Part shown: positions 1 through 9,241 of the stretch, one piece after another
Position numbering within the stretch: position 1 is the first letter of the stretch
Layout: every line of letters begins with the position of its first letter
Assembly: GCF_021190915.1 (NCBI RefSeq)
Contig: NZ_JAIOAP010000015.1
Coordinates: forward strand, 150,445-214,444
Direction: 5' to 3'
Length of the DNA stretch: 64,000 bases
Origin: Cohnella silvisoli
Lineage (GTDB): Bacteria; Bacillota; Bacilli; Paenibacillales; Paenibacillaceae
The notes under the pieces: generated by a model
Seen by the model: the letters and a program-made list of their open reading frames with translations, nothing else
Database searches by the model: none
What the model was told of the DNA's origin: nothing
Position numbers and translations under genes: made by a program

Positions 1-112
1 ATACGATTTCAGTTACGGGAAAAGTAGCGTAATTGTTGATAAACCCTTCTATGAGTTCCGGCGTATAGGATGAACCTCCGCCGATTACGGCAACTTTTAA
101 TCTATCGCCCAT
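1..112 (-). CDS. GH4 family glycosidase (6-phospho-beta-glucosidase-like), N-terminal part only
   Basis: This leftward gene runs off the window, so only the first 37 codons are visible. They read MGDRLKVAVIGGGSSYTPEL and onward, which is the NAD-binding glycine-rich start typical of glycoside hydrolase family 4. Members use NAD and a metal ion to cleave glycosides, often 6-phospho-beta-glucosides, in the cytoplasm. A GGAG ribosome binding site lies at good spacing before the ATG. The start overlaps the 3' end of the upstream kinase gene by 16 bases, so the two are probably translationally coupled. The phospho-beta-glucoside specificity is inferred from the N-terminus and neighbours; other GH4 specificities such as alpha-glucosidase or alpha-galactosidase cannot be excluded. 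Confidence 0.8.
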   Translation of the reverse strand, partial: MGDRLKVAVIGGGSSYTPELIEGFINNYATFPVTEIV

Positions 113-1089
113 GCTGTTTTTATCTCCTTCACGGATAATCTCTCTTCCAGATGCTCATAAACGGAATTGTCAACATTGCTGCCCGACTGTTCCATGGCTA
201 ACAAGATCGCTCCCGCCACCGGCTCCATAGTCAAAATCCGCATGTTGCAGTCCGGAGCTATTCCGCTTACTTCTTTCTGGATATAGGGGGTCAAGTACTC
301 GCTATCCCCTCGAGTCAGCACGCTGCCAACCATGACGAGATCAAACTTGTCGTGTTGCATGCCGAGCTTACGGATGACCGCGCTGGCAGCCAAGCCCAAC
401 TCGATACCTTGTCGCCGCAAAATGCCGCGTGCAACCTCGTCTTCTCCCGCGACTTCAAACAACAGCTTCGCTAAATAATGAGGAACCCTAACCCCTTCGT
501 CCAAATAGGCATGGAACATTTGCTCAACGGACGCGAATCCGAGCGTCCTGAGAGTGGCTTGGGTTAATAGCGTATTTCTCTCCCTACCTTCCCAAGACCG
601 TATGACGGATCGAAAAACTTCCACTGCCAATTCGGAGCCTCCTCCAAAGTCGCCAAAGGCATAACCAAAACCGCCGCACTGAAAAGCTTCCCCTCGCTTA
701 TTAATGCCATAACAATTCGTACCGCTTCCGCATATCATAACGACTCCGTCCTGCTGTTTAGTTCCAGCTCTCAGGCCGATGACCGTATCGCATACAATGC
801 TATGTTTATTAAAGCCGATATTCGCAATCATAGGACGCAAGATTTGAAAGTCCGCTTCTCGATCCGCGCCTGCCAAACCGAACATCGCAAACTCGATTTC
901 AGTCTGCTCGACCTTCGCCTGCAACAAAGCCATAGCGACTGCTTCCCGAATATTGCGATTAGCAAGATCGACCCCTAGTTGATGGTTGCCGCATCCGCTC
1001 TCGCCTCGTCCTACAATACGCCCTGCCGAATCGGATACGACGGCGAGCGTTTTGCTGCCTCCGCCGTCAACGCCTAAATAATAGTTCAA
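97..1089 (-). CDS. BadF/BadG/BcrA/BcrD-type sugar kinase (N-acetylglucosamine kinase-like)
   Basis: An ASKHA-fold ATPase. The N-terminus carries the phosphate-1 loop LGVDGGGSKT, followed by a second glycine-rich ATP-binding stretch (CGSGTNCYG) and GGFGYAFGDFGGGSELA, all typical of BadF-type N-acetylglucosamine or glucosamine kinases. The family phosphorylates a sugar hydroxyl with ATP in the cytoplasm. The open frame extends to an ATG at 1137, but that codon lacks a good ribosome site. A TTG at 1089, preceded by GGGAGCGAGAGG, puts the P-loop where the family has it, so I prefer it. It lies downstream of an ABC importer and overlaps the GH4 gene, so its substrate is probably the imported sugar or its hydrolysis product. 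Confidence 0.85.
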   Translation of the reverse strand: MNYYLGVDGGGSKTLAVVSDSAGRIVGRGESGCGNHQLGVDLANRNIREAVAMALLQAKVEQTEIEFAMFGLAGADREADFQILRPMIANIGFNKHSIVCDTVIGLRAGTKQQDGVVMICGSGTNCYGINKRGEAFQCGGFGYAFGDFGGGSELAVEVFRSVIRSWEGRERNTLLTQATLRTLGFASVEQMFHAYLDEGVRVPHYLAKLLFEVAGEDEVARGILRRQGIELGLAASAVIRKLGMQHDKFDLVMVGSVLTRGDSEYLTPYIQKEVSGIAPDCNMRILTMEPVAGAILLAMEQSGSNVDNSVYEHLEERLSVKEIKTAWAID

Positions 1090-1203
1090 AGCCTCTCGCT
1101 CCCATGTCAAATACCGGGCTTTAGAAACCGGATGCATAACGCGTTAACGCTTGAACCATGATGCATTATGGGGACTCCGGTTTCCAAACCCGTTATGTCA
1201 AAT

Positions 1204-2868
1204 TTATTTAAGATTGCTAACGTTTTCTTGCCATTTCTCGGTTTTATACTTTAGAAGCTGGGCATACCCTGCCTTCTGCGCGTCCTTCTCCGCTTGATCA
1301 AGAACAGCAAGCACGTCCTCCTCGGATTTGGCGCCAATAACCGCTTTTGCCCTTGCTTTCTCATAGATTTCAGTAACGCTTTGCGAGATAATGCCTTCTT
1401 CTGAATCGCCGGCAGGCGCTAGATTGACGAACTCCGTCGTATTGAATTGAGTCTTCCACGTAATTTCCGTCTGCCAATACGTCTCCCAGCTGCGCTTTTC
1501 GGGAGGAAGCGTCGCTTCGAATTTCGATTTCGACCTATCCACGTAGACGGTGTTGCCATTCCATTGAAAGTTGACAATGGCGTTCATCAATTCATCTCGT
1601 CCTTGCGTATCGGTGGTGAACTTCTCGGTAAACAGCGGCGCCCCGTCAGCATCCGTTCCTTTCCAATAGAGGCCTTCCGGCCCCCACATGATCGTTCTCT
1701 GTCCTTCCGGTCCCGTGAACCAGTCCAGGAAGGCGAAGATCGCTTCAGGGTTTTTGGCGGATTTGGTAATGACGCTAACGTTCCATCCGAGCTGCTTATA
1801 ATCGCCGGGGAAAATTTTATTCTTATCGAGCCCCGCCTTGTGAATTGGCCAAACCATAATATAACCTGCGCTTGGATCTTTGGCTTTCAATGCCGCGTTA
1901 CCCTTCGAACCGAATTCCGTAGGGCTGGAAGCGGCATAGACCGCGATTTTGCCCGTGACGATTTTCTGTTCGACTTGCTCCATCTTCTGGGTAAACGCGT
2001 CCTGCGAGATCAGCTTTTCCCGGTACAGTTTATTGGCGAACTGCAGTGATTCGCGGAAAACGGGATCGCTAAATACGGAGGTCAGTTCATTACCTGAAGG
2101 AATGGCCATCATCTGTTGGCTGCTGTACAGATAAGGGCGATTTTCCGCAAAAGCCGATGATAGAATATCTACGGCTTCCGCGCCTTGGCCTGCTTCGAAG
2201 GGAACGACGTCCGGATATTTTCCTTTCACTTGCTGCAAATAAGCATACAGATCGTCCGTCGTTTCCAGGCTCGGCGAACCGAGCTCCTCGTAAATCTTCT
2301 TATTCACCAGGTAACCTGCATTCCCGTTCGGCTGCGACGTATACCAATTCGGGAACTGGTACAGCTTGCCGTCAGGGGAACGAAGCATATTCAAGGTCGA
2401 TTCGCCGGCCCATTTTTTCAGATTCGGATATTTGTCCAAATATTCGTCGAAGGGAACGAGCAACCCTTCCGAACGGAGCTTCTCCACTTCCGCTCCGCGT
2501 TCCATCCAGATGACATCCGGCAGCTCGTTTCCGACGATCATCGTATTCAGCTTTTGCTTCGCGTTTCCGCCGGAGCTGATCGGCAGAACGTTTACCTTCT
2601 TATTTTCTTTGATCCACTTGGTTGCCAGGTCCTCGCCCCATGGCGGCATCGTATACCAGTCGTAATGTCCGTAAAACGAGAATTCCAAAGGCTGCTCTCC
2701 CAACACGTAGGAGGCGCTTTCCGGCTGATCGCCGCTGCTCGTCGCTTTGACCTCCGGTGAACCGGATGCTGAGGATGAATCGTTGTTTTTCGCGCAGCCC
2801 GTTAACGCCATAAGGACGACTAGCGCAGCCACCAGAGTCGAATAAACGGTTTTTTTGCTGAATTTCAT
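1204..2868 (-). CDS. Sugar ABC transporter solute-binding lipoprotein (LplA-like)
   Basis: A 554-residue exported binding protein. It has a basic N-terminus, a hydrophobic segment and a lipobox ending ALTGC, with the lipidated cysteine at residue 25, then a low-complexity Ser/Gly linker and a large family 1 type binding domain. The longer frame starts at 2895, but the ATG at 2868 has a GGGAG site nine bases upstream and gives a normal signal peptide. It captures an oligosaccharide outside the membrane for the two upstream permeases. The length matches the LplA/YtcQ type found with LplB/YtcP permeases in Paenibacillus. The ligand cannot be read from sequence; the GH4 and kinase neighbours suggest a beta-glucoside or amino sugar. 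Confidence 0.92.
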   Translation of the reverse strand: MKFSKKTVYSTLVAALVVLMALTGCAKNNDSSSASGSPEVKATSSGDQPESASYVLGEQPLEFSFYGHYDWYTMPPWGEDLATKWIKENKKVNVLPISSGGNAKQKLNTMIVGNELPDVIWMERGAEVEKLRSEGLLVPFDEYLDKYPNLKKWAGESTLNMLRSPDGKLYQFPNWYTSQPNGNAGYLVNKKIYEELGSPSLETTDDLYAYLQQVKGKYPDVVPFEAGQGAEAVDILSSAFAENRPYLYSSQQMMAIPSGNELTSVFSDPVFRESLQFANKLYREKLISQDAFTQKMEQVEQKIVTGKIAVYAASSPTEFGSKGNAALKAKDPSAGYIMVWPIHKAGLDKNKIFPGDYKQLGWNVSVITKSAKNPEAIFAFLDWFTGPEGQRTIMWGPEGLYWKGTDADGAPLFTEKFTTDTQGRDELMNAIVNFQWNGNTVYVDRSKSKFEATLPPEKRSWETYWQTEITWKTQFNTTEFVNLAPAGDSEEGIISQSVTEIYEKARAKAVIGAKSEEDVLAVLDQAEKDAQKAGYAQLLKYKTEKWQENVSNLK

Positions 2869-2927
2869 TGCTTTGACTCCCTTCTGAATGTTCATCTATG
2901 GTTAAAGCGATTGCTTTGAACCCCTAT

Positions 2928-3821
2928 TTATTCCTTCAGCGAGCCAATCAACACACCCTTGACGAAGTACTTCTGAACGAACGGATATACGCAGAGAATC
3001 GGTAAGGTCGCTACCATCATGGTGGCCATCGACAACGATTTCGTCGTGACGGACCTCATCTGGTTCAAATGGCTGCTTGCGGAAGAATCCATCTGGGACA
3101 TCTGTTCATTCATAATGTTGGAGTTCAGAATCTGCTGTAATTTGGTCTGAATAGGCAGAAGATCGATATTGGAAATATAGATGCTGGGAGCAAACCAATC
3201 GTTCCAATGATAGACCGCCGTGAATAGCGATAACGTCGCGAGTACCGGACCCGACAAGGGAAAGATGATCCGGAAAAAAATTCCCCAGTTCGAACAGCCA
3301 TCGATTTTCGCGGATTCTTCCAAGCCCGCAGGCATTCCTATGAAGAATGCGCGGAAGATGATCATGTTCCACACGCTGATTAAGCCTGGAATGACCATAA
3401 CCCAGAATGAATTCATTAGCCCGAGCTCTCGGATCAGCAAGTAACTCGGGATAAGTCCCCCGCTAAAATACATGGTGAAAATACAGACAATCATGTAAAG
3501 CTTACGACCGATGAGTTCTTTCTTGGTCATTCCGTAGGCGAAGATTGACGTGGCCAATATCGTTCCGATCGTCCCTGCAACCGTTCGAAGCACGGAAATG
3601 ACGAAACCGTCGATAAGCCGCTTGTCCTTAAAAACCACCTCGTAATTTTCCAGAGAGAACTGGCGCGGCCAGAACGTTATTCCGCCTTGCATCGTGTCCG
3701 TTCCTAAATTGAAGGAGACGACTGCGGCATTCCAGAACGGATAAAAAGCGGTAAACCCCAATATGCCCAGCACAACATAGATCACGATAGATAAAGCTTT
3801 ATCGCCATTTGAAAGTTTCAT
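2928..3821 (-). CDS. Carbohydrate ABC transporter permease (YtcP/LplC type)
   Basis: A 297-residue inner-membrane permease of the CUT1 class with about six hydrophobic segments. The cytoplasmic EAA loop is clear (EESAKIDG at residues 168-175), the docking site for the transporter ATPase. It ends in KGVLIGSLKE, typical of YtcP/LplC proteins. It lies 21 bases downstream of the LplB-type permease and just upstream of the binding protein, as a normal heterodimeric importer operon. No ATPase gene is present nearby, so a shared MsmX-like ATPase is likely. Confidence 0.93.
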   Translation of the reverse strand: MKLSNGDKALSIVIYVVLGILGFTAFYPFWNAAVVSFNLGTDTMQGGITFWPRQFSLENYEVVFKDKRLIDGFVISVLRTVAGTIGTILATSIFAYGMTKKELIGRKLYMIVCIFTMYFSGGLIPSYLLIRELGLMNSFWVMVIPGLISVWNMIIFRAFFIGMPAGLEESAKIDGCSNWGIFFRIIFPLSGPVLATLSLFTAVYHWNDWFAPSIYISNIDLLPIQTKLQQILNSNIMNEQMSQMDSSASSHLNQMRSVTTKSLSMATMMVATLPILCVYPFVQKYFVKGVLIGSLKE

Positions 3822-3842
3822 AGCGTCGACCCCTCCTTCCCT

Positions 3843-4796
3843 TTACCACAAGCTGTTGCCCGATCTGCGCGCCAAATGGTTAGCTCCCATGAGCAAACCA
3901 ACGCTGATCACCGCATTGAAGAGGCCTGCCGCCGTTGCGTAAGAAAATCGAGAATTCAATATGCCTATACGGTACACGTAAGTATCTAAGACATCGCTTA
4001 CATCTCGAAGCACCGGATTCGAACCTAGCAGGATAATATCTTCGAATCCCGCGTGCAACAAATTTCCGATCGCAAGAATGGAAAATACGGTAATGACGGG
4101 CATGATCGACGGAAGGGTGATCGTGAACATTTGCCTGAATCTGCTTGCACCGTCCATGGATGCCGCCTCGTACAAATGCGGATCGACGCCGGCAATGGCT
4201 GCCAGATAAACGATTGATGCAAATCCGATTTCCTTCCACACCCCCGTAGTTACGAGAATGGTCCAGAAGTATTCGGGTAAGGAGAGAAAATTGATCGGTT
4301 CATCGATGAGGTGCAGTTTTTGCAGCAGGATATTGAGGCTCCCGTTGTCCGTAGAGAGTATTGACATGACGAAACCGGACACGATTACCCAGGAGAGAAA
4401 GTGGGGTAAATAACTTATCGTCTGTATGGTTCGCTTGTAGGCCTGGTTTCCCACTTCATTCAGCATTAAAGCTAGAAGGATCGGCGCGGGAAATCCCACA
4501 ATCAACTTCAACAGACTAATGACCAACGTGTTGCGCATGATATCCCAGAATACGGGAGCATGAAAGAACATTTCGAAATGCTTGAACCCGACCCAGGGGC
4601 TTCCAAGGAACCCCTTAAAAAGGCTGTAATCTTGAAACGCGGTCAACACGCCGTACATAGGAATGTAGCTGAATACGATAATGAATAGCAGGGCCGGCCA
4701 TACCATTAGCTGGATGTCCCATTGGCGGAGCAACCGTCCAATTCCGCTCGGCTTCGCGTAAAATGCCTTTTCTACCCGGATTTTGGCTTGAGGCAT
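3843..4796 (-). CDS. Carbohydrate ABC transporter permease (LplB type)
   Basis: A 317-residue CUT1 permease, the first gene of the leftward importer operon. A hydrophobic segment follows a basic N-terminus, and the EAA loop EAASMDG is at residues 210-216. The C-terminal NHLARRSGNSLW is characteristic of LplB relatives. The start has a near-perfect AGGAGGTTAGCA site before the ATG. Two TTAAC palindromes lie in the 130-base gap upstream, between this gene and the AraC regulator, and are candidate control sites. It pairs with the YtcP-type permease to form the channel. Confidence 0.93.
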   Translation of the reverse strand: MPQAKIRVEKAFYAKPSGIGRLLRQWDIQLMVWPALLFIIVFSYIPMYGVLTAFQDYSLFKGFLGSPWVGFKHFEMFFHAPVFWDIMRNTLVISLLKLIVGFPAPILLALMLNEVGNQAYKRTIQTISYLPHFLSWVIVSGFVMSILSTDNGSLNILLQKLHLIDEPINFLSLPEYFWTILVTTGVWKEIGFASIVYLAAIAGVDPHLYEAASMDGASRFRQMFTITLPSIMPVITVFSILAIGNLLHAGFEDIILLGSNPVLRDVSDVLDTYVYRIGILNSRFSYATAAGLFNAVISVGLLMGANHLARRSGNSLW

Positions 4797-4829
4797 TGCT
4801 AACCTCCTATTCGTGATGTTTCCACAATA

Positions 4830-4878
4830 TTAACTCTGTGTTAAATACCCTCTTTCTTCTTGTATTTTAACTGTTAAA
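4830..4878. promoter_or_regulatory. Two TTAAC palindromes upstream of the LplB operon
   Basis: Two short inverted repeats lie in the 130-base gap before the importer operon: TTAAC-TCTGT-GTTAA at 4830-4844 and TTTAACTGTTAAA at 4866-4878. They share the TTAAC half-site and sit about 35 bases apart, between the AraC-type regulator gene and the first permease. They may be operator sites for that regulator. This is inference from position and symmetry only. Confidence 0.35.
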
Positions 4879-4927
4879 TGCGGCTAATACTCCGCCAAAA
4901 CGATTGATAAATGACACTATCTTACTG

Positions 4928-5806
4928 TTATCTGACGATTCTTTTTTTGGAAATCCTTGGCGTCACGCCAATGTATTGCTTGAATAACCGATTGAAGTTG
5001 GATAGGGTTCGAAAGCCGCACTCCAGCGCAACGTCGGTAATTTTCATATTGGTTGTCTCTAGGAGCAATACCGCGCGTTCCAGTCGAATCTGGATCAAAT
5101 ACACCAATGGTGCCGTTCCGACCACACGCCGAAAAATATCGCTGAACCTGGAAGGGCTTAAAAAGACGAGCGCAGCCAATTGTTCCAGCGTCCAAGGGTG
5201 AGCATATCTCTCCTCCATCGCATGAATGACCTTTCGCATTTTTTCCAATTGGGCGGAATTCATTTTTTCTTTCGGTTTGATTATCCCTTCCGTTCGAAAG
5301 TCGCGATTTACGCTTGCCAGAAACCGAAGCAAATGGGAATAAACCATAGAGGCATAAGACAGGCGTTCCATCACATGCTCATCTTGCAATTCGAGGAGTG
5401 TCGAGCGGAGACTATCGATATTCGGATGGTTCCGGTTCAGTAAATTGGTGAAATGGATGCCCATCTCCTTAAAGGGCGACAAAATTTCCGGATCGTAGCG
5501 CAGGTTGGCTAGAAACCAAGACATATCGAATGAAATGACGAGCATGACCAGGTCCTGCGTCTCGTAAGCGCAATGAAGATCGTTAGAGTTGATCAACAGA
5601 ATGTCGCCTTGCTGAAATTCATATTTCTGGCCATTGATGATGTAATACCCTATTCCCGATTTAATCAGATTGATCTCCAGCACGTCGTGCCAATGAAGCT
5701 TCTGGTAGTTAGAGGTGACGCCTACCGTGTCCGCTACATAGATAGGGTATTGCTTGTCCATTTTGAATTTCTCTCTCGGGATATCCTCTGTCCTTGTGAA
5801 TGTCAT
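4928..5806 (-). CDS. AraC family transcriptional regulator with cupin-like sensor domain
   Basis: A 292-residue regulator. Residues 30-100 form a small beta-rich cupin-like ligand domain (histidines in LHWHDVLEIN, then FQQGDILLINSNDLH). Residues about 190-285 carry the two helix-turn-helix units of the AraC family, including LSPSRFSDIFRRVVG and ITDVALECGFRTLSNFNRLF. A longer frame begins at 5866, but the ATG at 5806 has a GGAGGT site eight bases upstream and is the better start. It lies directly upstream of the sugar importer operon on the same strand and is the likely local activator responding to the imported sugar. Confidence 0.9.
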   Translation of the reverse strand: MTFTRTEDIPREKFKMDKQYPIYVADTVGVTSNYQKLHWHDVLEINLIKSGIGYYIINGQKYEFQQGDILLINSNDLHCAYETQDLVMLVISFDMSWFLANLRYDPEILSPFKEMGIHFTNLLNRNHPNIDSLRSTLLELQDEHVMERLSYASMVYSHLLRFLASVNRDFRTEGIIKPKEKMNSAQLEKMRKVIHAMEERYAHPWTLEQLAALVFLSPSRFSDIFRRVVGTAPLVYLIQIRLERAVLLLETTNMKITDVALECGFRTLSNFNRLFKQYIGVTPRISKKRIVR

Positions 5807-5848
5807 GTTCTCGACCTCCGTTATCATTTCGCTTAGTCTACCCGAATG

Positions 5849-5894
5849 AAAAATCCCGCTCCACAAGACGATGCGGAACAGGATTGGGATTTCT
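5849..5894 (-). terminator. Terminator-like hairpin after the ROK kinase
   Basis: On the minus strand an AAATCCC arm pairs with a distal GGGATTT arm, with inner GTTCC/GGAGC pairing, followed by a short T tract. It overlaps the ROK kinase stop and ends that transcript before the AraC gene. Confidence 0.55.
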
Positions 5895-6847
5895 TAAGAA
5901 ATGGGATCGAAGACCAGCAACGCGGCACCAATCGCGCCCGCTTCTTTGCCGAGTGACGGCGAAACGACTTTCACCCCGGCAGCCATCGAGGAAATCCCCC
6001 GTTCCGCGATGACTTGATGCATCGGATCCAATAACGGAGCACCGATGCTTGCCGCTCCTCCGCCAACGATAAGCACTTCCGGATTCATAACGTGAATGAT
6101 GCTTACAAGTCCTGCCCCCAGAGCCTGGCCGGCTTCGCGGAGTATCTTTGCGGACAATTCATCTCCATTGGAAGCCGCTTCTGCGACATGGCGGGAGGTA
6201 ATCGGATTTGTGCCCGCTCTCCCGGTCAGCATTAACGCTTCCTCCGGAAACTGAGTTGCCAACTGCTGCGCGCGTCTGGCGATAGCGGTACCGGAGGCGT
6301 ACAGCTCCAAACATCCGACATTGCCGCAAAGACAACGCGGACCGTTCCAATCAATCGTAATATGGCCCAGTTCTCCTGCGCTTGAATCTCTGCCTCGAAT
6401 GAGCCGTCCAGCGCTTACGATCCCTGCTCCGATTCCCGTTGAAACCGTCACATAAACGCAATTTTTCGTTCCGCGTCCGGCTCCTGCTGCCCATTCTCCG
6501 TAAGCCGCGGCATTTGCGTCGTTTTCCAGGTTGACGGGAACCCCGAAAGCCTGCTCCAGCCGCTTGCCCAGCGGCACCTGATTCCAGCCTAAGTTAGAAG
6601 CTAAAGCTACAATTCCCTCTTGCGCGTTTAATGTGCCTGCAGTCGCCACTCCAATGCCGGTTAATTGATACGACGGCTCTAAACAGTCTTTAATCAATTG
6701 AATCATTCTCTGAATAACGGCCTCGGAGCCCTCTTGAGCATCCGTGCTTTGCTCCGATTTGTTCAATATCGTTCCACTCTCGTCCAATATTACGGCAAGT
6801 ATTTTGGTACCGCCTAAATCAATGCCTGCATAAACTTTTTGGTTCAT
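5894..6847 (-). CDS. ROK family sugar kinase (glucokinase-like)
   Basis: A 317-residue ROK kinase. It has the N-terminal phosphate loop AGIDLGGTK (residues 7-15), the catalytic aspartate in ENDANAAAYGE (Asp110), the ELGHITID histidine segment and the zinc-binding CLCGNVGCLE cysteine cluster near residue 175. There is no N-terminal helix-turn-helix, so it is an enzyme rather than an NagC/XylR repressor. The ATG at 6847 has a GGAGGG site nine bases upstream and is preferred over the one at 6865. ROK kinases phosphorylate glucose, N-acetylmannosamine or, in BglK, intact beta-glucosides. The GH4/importer neighbours make a glucose or beta-glucoside substrate plausible. Confidence 0.9.
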   Translation of the reverse strand: MNQKVYAGIDLGGTKILAVILDESGTILNKSEQSTDAQEGSEAVIQRMIQLIKDCLEPSYQLTGIGVATAGTLNAQEGIVALASNLGWNQVPLGKRLEQAFGVPVNLENDANAAAYGEWAAGAGRGTKNCVYVTVSTGIGAGIVSAGRLIRGRDSSAGELGHITIDWNGPRCLCGNVGCLELYASGTAIARRAQQLATQFPEEALMLTGRAGTNPITSRHVAEAASNGDELSAKILREAGQALGAGLVSIIHVMNPEVLIVGGGAASIGAPLLDPMHQVIAERGISSMAAGVKVVSPSLGKEAGAIGAALLVFDPIS

Positions 6848-6866
6848 GATCGGTAAGCCCTCCATG

Positions 6867-7409
6867 CTAATCCAGAACGGATGCGCTAAAGATTTTTTGT
6901 AACTTTAAAGTTGCCGAGCCGTAAAGGGCCCCCTTTTCTCCGTAGGAAGCGGATAATACCCTGTCCCTAGTGAACTTGAACGGGAAAGGAAAATTCTCGA
7001 TGGCCGCTCTAAGCATCTCCGAGAAATTGGCCGATCGGTTCATCCAGCCTTCGATAATAACCACCTCGGGACTGATGAAGTTGACCGTGCTGGCAATCAT
7101 AAGCATCGTTACTTTCACGATCTGGTCGAAGATCGGCTCTAACCATGCCTCTCCTGCTTCGTAGCGGGATATAATCTCGTCAAAAGACTGAGGCACCGCT
7201 TGGCCATGTTCTGCGGATTGATTCTGGCATTTTTTGAGGATAAAAGAGCTCGTAAGAACGGTTTCCACACACCCCCTTTGACCACATATGCAGATCTCCC
7301 CATTCGGATCTACGGGGATATGGCCGATTTCTCCCGCGCCTCCCATAAATCCGGAATAAATTTGCGAATTAAGAATGATGCCCGCGCCTATTCCTTCGTT
7401 GATCGTCAA
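6867..7409 (-). pseudogene. Truncated ROK family protein, C-terminal half
   Basis: This frame holds only the distal half of a ROK protein. It begins inside the conserved strand reading VYLTINEGIGAGI, then has GEIGHIPVDPNG and the zinc cysteine motif CICGQRGCVE, and ends normally. The phosphate loop and any N-terminal winged-helix domain are missing. Extending upstream in frame reaches a stop near 7470, at the very end of the next gene, after a purine-rich low-complexity stretch that does not read as ROK protein. The best explanation is a deletion that removed the 5' half of an NagC/XylR-type repressor. The listed TTG start is nominal. It lies immediately before the intact ROK kinase. Confidence 0.8.
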
Positions 7410-7481
7410 GTATACTAGGCTGCTCTTATCTTTGAAGAAAGAGAGGAATCTCTCCCCCTCTCCTTCTCCCTATGCTTTATT

Positions 7482-9074
7482 CTAAAAGCATAGAGTCGGC
7501 AGGCTCGCCGTCTTGATCCAATCTCTGGCTATTATAGCCGGGAGCGGTTCGCTGAACAAGTACCCTTGGATACAATCGCATTCATACTTCTTAAGATAGT
7601 CCAGTTGGACGTATTTCTCGACGCCTTCCGCTACCACTTTAATTCCCATGTCCTTCGCCAGGCGAATGATCAATCCCGTTAGAGGCTGGTCTTCCTGGTT
7701 ATCCGGTATTTGTTCGATAAAGCTTTTGTCGATCTTAAGCGTCGTAATCGGAAGCTTCAATAGATGGCTAAGAGATGAGAAGCCTCTGCCGAAATCATCC
7801 AAAGCGATATTCACGCCATATTCGATCAAACGGTCCAACTTGTCTCCGATCAAGTCCAATGACTCGATCACCATGGATTCCGTAACTTCAAGCTCCAAGT
7901 AATGAGGCTCAAGGCCGGTCTCATTCAGCAATTCCAATACCCGCTCGACGAAGCGATTGTCGATTAGCTGCATGACAGATACATTCACGGAAACGATTGC
8001 CGCGTTATCCCCCTTCTGATGAACGGTGCGGATGAATTCGCACGCCGTCCGGAGCACCCAGTCACCGATTGGAACGATCAGCTGTGTTTCTTCCGCAATC
8101 CGAATGAATTGATCCGGTGACATCTGTCCAAGTTCAGGACTATTCCAGCGGATCAAGGCTTCGAATCCTGTTACGCGAGAGGTCGCAAGATGAATTTGCG
8201 GCTGATAATGAAGCTCGAATTCCCCTTTATCTAGAGCCTGCCTTAGAAGGCGCTCCGTATCGGCCCGATGCTGAACGGGAACGCTCAGAGAGTCCTCGTA
8301 GAACGCAAAACCGTTCTTCCCCTGCTTCTTAGCTTGGTACAAGGCGATATCCGCGTTCTTTAACAGCTGTTCAAGCGTTCTGCCATGCGAAGGAAACCGA
8401 GAAATTCCGATACTCCCGGTCATATGCATGCGATGCTCCCCAACCGCGAAGGGATGATCAAACAAATTCAGAAGCAGCTCTCCCCTAACATGAAGCCGAA
8501 TCTCGGGTTCACGCGTGACGATAACCCACTCATCTCCGCCAAGCCGGTAAAGCTGTTCCGAAGCATGCAGCCCTCCGGCAATTCTAGCTGAAACTTCCTT
8601 AATCAATCGATCTCCGAATGCATGTCCGAGCGTATCGTTCACGTATTTGAAATCATCCAAATCGACATAGAAAAGCGACGCATCTTTCAAAAACGTCAAA
8701 TTCTCATACAAAGCAAGCCTATTCGGCAGCCCGGTAAGCTGATCTTTGAAAGCGATACTGCGAAGCTCTTCCCGGTTATGCAGCAGTTCCGTATATTGAT
8801 GTTGCAGCTTGCGCTCCGCAACGCTCATTCGAAGGGTGGCTTTGTAGATCAAATAATACAATAACAAAGCCGTCATCACGATATAAAACCAGCCCTTAAG
8901 CAGGCTGAAGTACGCGAACATCTTCTTATCCGGTACCATGGCATTCAGCGCCTCATCGGAGAACAAGATCCACAGCGCTCCGCAGATCAAATAAATGACG
9001 GAAATTCTCAGAGAAGCAACGAGAGGCAATTGCATTGTAGAATTTTTGCCCTGCTCATGTTCTTGATTCGACAT
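7482..9074 (-). CDS. Membrane GGDEF-EAL protein (cyclic-di-GMP turnover)
   Basis: About 530 residues. Two hydrophobic segments near the N-terminus (ISVIYLICGALWILF and GWFYIVMTALLLYYLIY) are followed by a short coiled linker, a diguanylate cyclase domain with RLGGDEW as the active-site loop, and a phosphodiesterase domain with EALIRW, DDFGRGFSS and AEGVE. Both halves keep the usual catalytic signatures, so either activity is possible; which dominates cannot be told. The ATG at 9074 has GGAGGG seven bases upstream. No extracellular ligand domain of any size lies between the two membrane segments. Its stop is within a TATGCTTT/AAAGCATA inverted repeat. Confidence 0.92.
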   Translation of the reverse strand: MSNQEHEQGKNSTMQLPLVASLRISVIYLICGALWILFSDEALNAMVPDKKMFAYFSLLKGWFYIVMTALLLYYLIYKATLRMSVAERKLQHQYTELLHNREELRSIAFKDQLTGLPNRLALYENLTFLKDASLFYVDLDDFKYVNDTLGHAFGDRLIKEVSARIAGGLHASEQLYRLGGDEWVIVTREPEIRLHVRGELLLNLFDHPFAVGEHRMHMTGSIGISRFPSHGRTLEQLLKNADIALYQAKKQGKNGFAFYEDSLSVPVQHRADTERLLRQALDKGEFELHYQPQIHLATSRVTGFEALIRWNSPELGQMSPDQFIRIAEETQLIVPIGDWVLRTACEFIRTVHQKGDNAAIVSVNVSVMQLIDNRFVERVLELLNETGLEPHYLELEVTESMVIESLDLIGDKLDRLIEYGVNIALDDFGRGFSSLSHLLKLPITTLKIDKSFIEQIPDNQEDQPLTGLIIRLAKDMGIKVVAEGVEKYVQLDYLKKYECDCIQGYLFSEPLPAIIARDWIKTASLPTLCF

Positions 9075-9241
9075 GGTTTGCCCTCCCTGCATTCGAATGC
9101 GCTAGCTTGAATAACCACGACGACCTTAAGTTACACAATTCTCCAGAAAATAATGGAATCCTTCATTGGAGGGGGAAGGAATTGTTACTGGCTCAGCTGG
9201 TTTAGCGGATTGACATCCCCGAAGCTGCCAGACGAGTGACG

